Shown piece by piece: positions 59,079 to 64,000 of a DNA stretch of 64,000 nucleotides (the first letter of the stretch is position 1; each line of letters begins with the position of its first letter). The notes under the pieces were generated by a model. The model had not been told where the DNA came from and did no database searches. It saw only the letters and a program-made list of their open reading frames with translations. The DNA is from Verrucomicrobiaceae bacterium (GTDB taxonomy: Bacteria > Verrucomicrobiota > Verrucomicrobiia > Verrucomicrobiales > Akkermansiaceae): positions 1 through 64,000 of the forward strand of contig JAIXPW010000119.1 of assembly GCA_027485995.1 (NCBI GenBank), written 5' to 3'. A program made the position numbers and the translations under genes.

Positions 59079-59504
59079 TCAGTGCCCAGCCTCAGGGCGG
59101 GCCAGCTGCGGCTTGTAGTTCAGCGGCCGACCGTTCCAGAGATTGCCGATGTTGTTCCTCAACGAGATCGTCATGGACGCGATGATCAGCGACCAGCAGC
59201 TCGCCAGCATCAGACCTTTGAACAGTTTGAAGCCATTCGGAATCCGGGTGATCACGAATGCAGCAGTCGTCAGGGCGATCATGCCTGTGATCGAGACAAC
59301 GAGCAGCGGGTAGTAGAAATTCAGGACGAGATCCCTCAACAGGATCGGATAGCCACCGGAATCCAGCCAGAATGAACGCGTCTCGCGCAGGCAGGAAAAC
59401 CAGACAAGCAGGCAGCCACAGCCCAACAGGAAAAGCGAAGAGAGGACAAACCCGATCGAAATCTGGAGCCCTTCGGGGCTTTCTGCGGATTTGTCCGAAG
59501 TCAT
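59079..59504 (-). CDS. Hypothetical membrane protein
   Basis: This protein of about 141 residues has roughly three hydrophobic helices (in the region IGFVLSSLFLLGCGCLLVWF and two later ones) and a polar C-terminus (NYKPQLARPEAGH). A start nine codons further upstream (59531) is also possible. It lies upstream of the kdp promoter region on the same strand and is divergent from glycyl-tRNA synthetase. No family recognised. Confidence 0.6.
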   Translation of the reverse strand: MTSDKSAESPEGLQISIGFVLSSLFLLGCGCLLVWFSCLRETRSFWLDSGGYPILLRDLVLNFYYPLLVVSITGMIALTTAAFVITRIPNGFKLFKGLMLASCWSLIIASMTISLRNNIGNLWNGRPLNYKPQLARPEAGH

Positions 59505-59666
59505 GATAATGCCGCTCGAAGTCACCAGCATCCGCGCCGGGATTCAAGCCATCAATTGATTTTCAGATCTTCCTGACTGTCGCCGGGCGGCAGAATCATC
59601 GATGAATCGCGCCTTGCCCCTTGGTGCCTGGCCTGATTCCATCCGCCCCCCAACCCGCAGACCCTC

Positions 59667-61232
59667 ATGGCCAACAAAGACGTTACCGATCCCGCCCGCA
59701 TGGAGAAAATCGTTTCCCTGTGCAAACGCCGCGGCTTCATTTTCCAAGCAGGCGAGCTTTATGGCGGACTCAACGGCTGCTGGGACTACGGCCCGCTCGG
59801 TGCCGAGCTGAAGCGCAACCTCAAGGACTTCTGGTGGCGCAAGACCGTCCAGGAACGCGATGACGTGCTCGGCATGGACGGCGCGATCCTGACCATGGAA
59901 CAGGTGCTCGTTTCCTCCGGCCATGTCGGCGGCTTCAGTGATCCGATGTGCGACTGCCTTCTTTCAAAAGCCCGTCTGCGCGCTGACCAGATCCCGGCGC
60001 AGGATGGCACGGCCGTGTGGTTCAGCGGCGCGAAACATCCTGCCACCCACTGGAGCGTCGAGCGCAGTTTCGCCGTGCTCGTGGCCCCCGGCAAGGAAGT
60101 CGGCGAGGCCCACAAGATCGCGCGGAAATACTATGCCGAGTTCAATGCCAACAAGCAGCTCTCCCCGAAGGAGCTGGAGTTGGTCGAAGAGCGTCGTGAA
60201 GAAGTCACCGGCACCACGCAGTTCAATCCGGAGAACGGTTCGCTTCTCACCGAGCCCCGCCAGTTCAACCTGATGCTCCAGACGAACTTCGGTGCAACGG
60301 GTGACCAGATCGCCTACCTCCGTCCCGAGACCGCGCAGTCGATTTTCGTGCAGTACAAGAACGTGCTCGATTCCAACCGCGTGAAGTTGCCCTTCGGCAT
60401 CGCGCAGTGCGGCAAGTCGTTCCGCAACGAGATCAACCCCCGCAATTTCACCTTCCGCTCGCGTGAGTTCGAGCAGATGGAGATCGAGTATTTCTGCCAT
60501 CCGAACGATGGCCTGCGTCTGACCGACGAGTGGCTGGAAACCCGTCTGTCCTTCTACGACGAGATCGGTATCCCGCGCACCAGGCTGCACATCAACGACA
60601 TCCCCGATGGCGAGCGCGCGTTCTACTCGAAGAAGACCTACGACATCGAATACGAATTCCCCTTCGGTGTGCAGGAACTCGAAGGCGTGGCCTATCGGAC
60701 CGATTATGACCTCGGCGTGCATGAAAAGGGTGCCGGCAAGTCGCTTGTGTACTTCGACGAGGAGACGAAGGAAAAGTTCCTCCCGCATGTCGTCGAGCCG
60801 TCCGCCGGTTGCGATCGCACGGTGCTCGCGCTGATCTGCGAGGCCTTCGATGAGGAAACGCTCACTGATGAAAAGGGCAAGGAGGACGTCCGCACCGTCC
60901 TGCGCTTCAAGCCCGCAATGGCTCCGATCAAGGTCGGCATTTTCCCGCTGCTCAAGAAGAACGAGGAGCAGGTCCGCATCGCCAAGGAGATCCAGAAGAC
61001 CCTGCAGAAATGGTTCACCGTCTCCTACGATGACGGTGGAGCCGTCGGCCGGCGTTATCGTCGTCAGGACGAGGTCGGCACGCCGTTCTGCATCACCGTG
61101 GATTTCGAGACCCTCGGCGAAAGCGGCGACGAGCTGAAGGACACGGTCACCATCCGTCATCGTGACTCCATGGAGCAGGAGCGTCTTCCCATCAGCGGGC
61201 TTCTCGCCTGGTTGCTGGAGCGGGTTCGCTGA
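59667..61232 (+). CDS. glyQS: Glycyl-tRNA synthetase, single-chain type
   Basis: The 521-residue class II synthetase charges tRNA-Gly. It shows the N-terminal GELYGGLNGCWDYGPLG, then motif 2-like FRNEINPRNFTFRSREFEQME, motif 3 near PSAGCDRTVLALI, and a C-terminal anticodon-binding domain (KVGIFPLLKKNEEQ). This is the homodimeric eukaryote/archaeal-like type rather than the alpha2beta2 bacterial form. Length is normal. Confidence 0.95.
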   Translation: MANKDVTDPARMEKIVSLCKRRGFIFQAGELYGGLNGCWDYGPLGAELKRNLKDFWWRKTVQERDDVLGMDGAILTMEQVLVSSGHVGGFSDPMCDCLLSKARLRADQIPAQDGTAVWFSGAKHPATHWSVERSFAVLVAPGKEVGEAHKIARKYYAEFNANKQLSPKELELVEERREEVTGTTQFNPENGSLLTEPRQFNLMLQTNFGATGDQIAYLRPETAQSIFVQYKNVLDSNRVKLPFGIAQCGKSFRNEINPRNFTFRSREFEQMEIEYFCHPNDGLRLTDEWLETRLSFYDEIGIPRTRLHINDIPDGERAFYSKKTYDIEYEFPFGVQELEGVAYRTDYDLGVHEKGAGKSLVYFDEETKEKFLPHVVEPSAGCDRTVLALICEAFDEETLTDEKGKEDVRTVLRFKPAMAPIKVGIFPLLKKNEEQVRIAKEIQKTLQKWFTVSYDDGGAVGRRYRRQDEVGTPFCITVDFETLGESGDELKDTVTIRHRDSMEQERLPISGLLAWLLERVR

Positions 61233-61302
61233 TCCTCTCGGAGATCACGCCTATCTCGCTAAGGGGTTGACGCATCGCAGAGGGCTTGCTGAAGTCCTCG
61301 CG

Positions 61303-61692
61303 ATGCGGAACTGGGCGTTACGCGCTGGCCAATACCTGTTGATCGCGACACTGATCGTGTCGTTCGGTGGGCATTTGGCGTTGTTGCAGACCATCGCCTG
61401 GGGAAACATGATGATGAACTATTCGCAGGCCGCCTCGGTGAAGGAGGCCGCGAAGATGACCTTTGACGGGCAGCATCCGTGCCCGATGTGCAAACTGGTC
61501 AAGGAAAGCAAGAAGGAGGAGGACAAGAAGCCTCTCGTGAAAGCGGCCTCGAATGTCGAGGTCATCCTTCCTGCGGAAATCGCGTTGAAGCCCCTCTGGG
61601 GACGTCCGGTGGTGAACTCGGTTCCGAGCCATGACGCCCACCTGGTTGAGGTCTTTCTCGCCGTTCCCTTGCAGCCGCCGCGAGCGGCTTGA
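61303..61692 (+). CDS. Small membrane-anchored protein with CPMC motif
   Basis: The 129-residue product from ATG at 61303 has one N-terminal helix (about residues 10-30) and a segment HPCPMCKLVKESKKEEDKK. A CxxC pair followed by lysines resembles small proteins near metal transporters, such as DUF2946-like ones. The family is not certain. It precedes a pseudopilin and two secreted proteins on the same strand, which may form a metal-related cluster. Confidence 0.5.
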   Translation: MRNWALRAGQYLLIATLIVSFGGHLALLQTIAWGNMMMNYSQAASVKEAAKMTFDGQHPCPMCKLVKESKKEEDKKPLVKAASNVEVILPAEIALKPLWGRPVVNSVPSHDAHLVEVFLAVPLQPPRAA

Positions 61693-61861
61693 TCGACGCT
61701 GAAGTCACAGTGCCGGAGGTCTGTCTTTCCTGAAGGAAAGCTCAGAAAGCCGGGCAAATCGATCAATTGGCGACGCATCCGTCAGCTCGGGATGCGCCTG
61801 TCCGCACCAGCCCTGCGAGGGACGTCCACCTACGGACGCCTCTGCTCGGAATCCATGGTGC

Positions 61862-62560
61862 GTGGAACCTTCGAGCCCTTTCACCAATCATTTGAAACAT
61901 CATCACTCCAACCGGGGATTCAGCCTGGTTGAGCTCCTTGTCGTCATCACGATCATCATCGCCCTGGCCGCCATCGCGGTGGCGGTGTCGCGCACGGCGA
62001 TGACGCGTGCCCACGCGGCCAAATGCTCCAACAACCTGCGGCAGATCGGTCTCGCGACCATGTTGTATGCCGGAGACAACCAGATGACCCTCCCGGTCAC
62101 CACCCATCAGCGCCGCAAGGGCGGCAAATCCTGGACCCTCACCCTGCAGCCGTATTCCGGTGGGACGATCAATTTCAAGTGCGCTCAGGACGACAACAAG
62201 TCGCGCCCCTACACTTATCTGATCAATGATTTCCTGACCCCGAATCCGGCCGGCGCGCCCCAGCTCAATTACTCGCGGCTCGCGAAAATCGACCGGCCGG
62301 AGGCGACCCTGCTCTTCGCCGAGGCATCCCCCGGATATGTCAACTCCGACCACTTCCACTTCTCCGAGTATCACGGAGGAAGCGTTCCTGCTTCGGACTT
62401 TGAGAGCCAGGTGGCGGTCAAGTGCCACGGAGGAAAATGCAACTACCTCTTCGCCGATGGTCATGTGGAAACCCTTCCCTGGCCTGAAGTCCAGCAGCGC
62501 CTCGGTGCCGAGGGCGGCCGCTTTGTTGATCCATCCGACCCTGAAGAATCCAACGAATAA
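61862..62560 (+). CDS. Type IV pilin-like (DUF1559-type) pseudopilin
   Basis: The 232-residue product has a long leader ending with a prepilin-type site RG-FSLVELLVVITIIIALA, then a soluble domain with NNLRQIGLATMLYA and FADGHVETL near the C-terminus. DUF1559 pseudopilins are abundant in Planctomycetes and Verrucomicrobia. The start is a GTG at 61862; no in-frame ATG precedes the helix. The leader contains HLKHHH. It lies five bases upstream of the next secreted gene. Confidence 0.75.
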   Translation: MEPSSPFTNHLKHHHSNRGFSLVELLVVITIIIALAAIAVAVSRTAMTRAHAAKCSNNLRQIGLATMLYAGDNQMTLPVTTHQRRKGGKSWTLTLQPYSGGTINFKCAQDDNKSRPYTYLINDFLTPNPAGAPQLNYSRLAKIDRPEATLLFAEASPGYVNSDHFHFSEYHGGSVPASDFESQVAVKCHGGKCNYLFADGHVETLPWPEVQQRLGAEGGRFVDPSDPEESNE

Positions 62561-62564
62561 ACTC

Positions 62565-63455
62565 ATGAAACCACCTATCTTCCCGATATTCCTCGCCCTC
62601 ACCCTTCTTCCAGCGACAGCCCACGACCACTTTGCCGTTGGCATCATCGACGCCAACAACAACGGCCAACCGGACCCTGGAGAACAACTCCAGCTCACGG
62701 GAACGAATTGGATGAACCGCACCTTCCGGCTGCTGCCTCGTCCCATCGGCCAGCGTTGCGGTGGTTACTACAACCTTTCGGAAGCCGTCCGCACCCTGTT
62801 TCCCTCCGATTCATTCTCCATCACCGCGCTTTCGGACGGACAGTATGATCTCGCGAGTCCCAACCACCCCCGAACGGGCTCTTGGATCTGGGCCGAGATC
62901 GTCAGCGTCGCCGGTCCTTCGGGAGCCAGCTTCGGATTCTGGGATGAGGGCTTCAACGTGGTCACCAATTCCCTTGCCACCAATCAACCGACGGGAAATC
63001 CCCGCTTCGTCATCAGCGAAGGCATTGATGACGTGAGTGACGATCCCTTCGGACACATCCACGGCAGGGCTTGGACGGCCACGAAGCCTGGCGACTACAC
63101 GGTCGGCATCCGTTTCGTTGACCGCAGCACGACTCGCCCCGGTGGCGGTCCATGGCATACCCCGAGTCAGACTTATCTCTTCAAGTTCCAGGCGGGCCCG
63201 AGTTTCCAGCCGACCATGACGCGCAACTCCGGCGGCAGCATCGCCCTGACCTGGCCCAGCCAGATGGGCGTCTGGAGCGGCTTCCAAAACGGCATGGTCT
63301 TCACGGTCCAGCGCAGCCAGTCGATGGCGGCAAACCAGTGGCAGACCCTCGGAACCGTCACTGGCACCACGGCGAACACCGCCACCTTCACCGACCCCTC
63401 TCCGCTCCAGGGAAAGGCGTTCTACCGGCTGGTTTACGGCTGGTCCACGCCTTGA
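62565..63455 (+). CDS. Secreted protein similar to all3515-type Zur-linked proteins, with C-terminal FYR module
   Basis: The 296-residue product has a signal peptide, then HDHFAVGIIDANNNGQPDPG and DPFGHIHGRAWTATKPGDYT, a pattern I associate with secreted proteins near zinc or manganese transport genes (all3515-type, surface-anchored repeats). It is His-rich. The last about 80 residues repeat the module seen in the two glycosidases (VFTVQRSQSM..W...FYRL). The family link is from memory and needs a profile search. It follows the pseudopilin by four bases. Confidence 0.5.
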   Translation: MKPPIFPIFLALTLLPATAHDHFAVGIIDANNNGQPDPGEQLQLTGTNWMNRTFRLLPRPIGQRCGGYYNLSEAVRTLFPSDSFSITALSDGQYDLASPNHPRTGSWIWAEIVSVAGPSGASFGFWDEGFNVVTNSLATNQPTGNPRFVISEGIDDVSDDPFGHIHGRAWTATKPGDYTVGIRFVDRSTTRPGGGPWHTPSQTYLFKFQAGPSFQPTMTRNSGGSIALTWPSQMGVWSGFQNGMVFTVQRSQSMAANQWQTLGTVTGTTANTATFTDPSPLQGKAFYRLVYGWSTP

Positions 63456-63493
63456 TCGGAGCTCTCTGAAACCAACAACACCAAAACATAGAC

Positions 63494-64000
63494 ATGACTA
63501 CCATGATGAAAACAGCCGGGCTCGTGGCCCTTGCCTCACTCGCGGGAGGAGCTTCCTCCTTTGCGCATCTGACTTACACGGGACGCGATTTCGGCACGCT
63601 CGATCCCGGAAACCAAATCGCGAACGTCACCAGAAATGGCTCCATCGCCAGCACCTGGGGCTGGGCCTATTCGACCGATTATGACCTCGGTGACAGCCAC
63701 CGCACTCGTGCCTTCCGATTCACTCTTGCGTCAGCAGGAGAGGTGACAATCAGTGCTCAGGCCACTGGAGTTGGGAGCCCGTTCCTTCCGGCCTTTTCCA
63801 TCTACTCCGGACTGGCCCACATTGCTCCAGATGCAGCTGACCATGACGGCAGCGCCATCACGGTTGCCTATCTGACCGGTCTGTTTGGCGCTCCCGACAT
63901 TGCGCAAGGCGCCTTCAATGCCCTTGGCGACTGGCAGATCGGAAATGACGCAGTCCCGATCGAGAACAGCAGCCTGAGCTTCTTGGACTATGTGGACAAT
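63494..64000 (+). CDS. Secreted protein, cut by the window end
   Basis: An open frame from ATG at 63494 runs to the end of the window (169 codons). The start MTTMMKTAGLVALASLAGGA is a signal peptide. The mature part has SHRTRAFRFTLASAGEVTIS and FSIYSGLAHIAPDAADHDGS, beta-rich and His-containing. I do not recognise the family with confidence; the pattern resembles secreted proteins with C-terminal sorting signals. It is close behind the previous secreted gene. Confidence 0.6.
   Translation, partial: MTTMMKTAGLVALASLAGGASSFAHLTYTGRDFGTLDPGNQIANVTRNGSIASTWGWAYSTDYDLGDSHRTRAFRFTLASAGEVTISAQATGVGSPFLPAFSIYSGLAHIAPDAADHDGSAITVAYLTGLFGAPDIAQGAFNALGDWQIGNDAVPIENSSLSFLDYVDN

Noticed and set aside
59964..61160. 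398-codon minus-strand frame opposite glycyl-tRNA synthetase
   Set aside because: Antisense shadow of a clear synthetase.

Overview
The window is high-GC, gene-dense bacterial DNA. It carries no rRNA, tRNA, CRISPR array or intact insertion sequence that I could see. The gene set suggests a polysaccharide-degrading member of the Verrucomicrobiota (Verrucomicrobiae, Luteolibacter/Haloferula-like): a regulatory PTS with HPr kinase, a sulfatase array, large secreted glycosidases ending in a 'YQL..S..L..W...FYR' C-terminal module, a DUF1559-type pseudopilin, and degenerate simple repeats between genes. The taxonomic placement is inference.

Layout. 1-4.3 kb: a truncated membrane ORF, ptsI, ptsH and hprK (a PTS signalling set without EII subunits), then a VapBC module. 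4.3-8.2 kb: an EVE-domain protein and a galactose cassette (SSS symporter, small membrane protein, galK). 8.2-12.2 kb: a SIMPL-domain remnant, a small anchored protein, a SulP transporter and an LptF/G-type permease. 12.3-26.3 kb: a Tat-exported M15-like peptidase, a LacI regulator, and two divergently placed secreted alpha-glucan enzymes. The first of these is a 2760-residue polypeptide carrying both a GH13 and a GH57 catalytic domain. 26.3-28.2 kb: three small orphan membrane proteins. 28.2-30.3 kb: GH10 xylanase and CE1-like esterase. 30.5-31.1 kb: a second VapBC. 31.3-34.5 kb: MFS transporter, SDR and zinc alcohol dehydrogenase, probably for a sugar acid or polyol. 34.6-37.2 kb: an ACP-like membrane protein lacking the phosphopantetheine serine, DUF3817, DUF4250 and an ADP-ribosylglycohydrolase. 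37.3-43.0 kb: four tandem secreted sulfatases. 43.1-50.1 kb: an SSB-like DUF3127 protein, a coiled-coil protein, a UbiE-like methyltransferase, a permuted papain-like protein, exonuclease III, a decayed REP-type transposase, a secreted FAD oxidoreductase and Tag. 50.2-58.9 kb: the kdp potassium locus, with a third VapBC inserted between kdpC and kdpD. 59.1-64 kb: a membrane protein, glycyl-tRNA synthetase, and a cluster of small or secreted proteins that may relate to metal homeostasis.

How the genes work together. Most of the window serves scavenging of plant or algal polysaccharide: alpha-glucans (LacI, GH13/GH57, GH13), xylan (GH10, esterase), sulfated glycans (four sulfatases) and galactose (SSS, GalK). 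HPr/HprK could link carbon status to expression. The kdp locus handles potassium limitation.

The most unusual items are: (i) an 8-base motif, TCTAACAG, found far more often than chance and clustered in the sulfatase and kdp regions; (ii) the GH13-GH57 double-glycosidase fusion; (iii) the ACP-like domain with Asp in place of the prosthetic-group Ser; (iv) two sulfatases with a non-proline active-site signature; and (v) the toxin-antitoxin pair inside the kdp locus.
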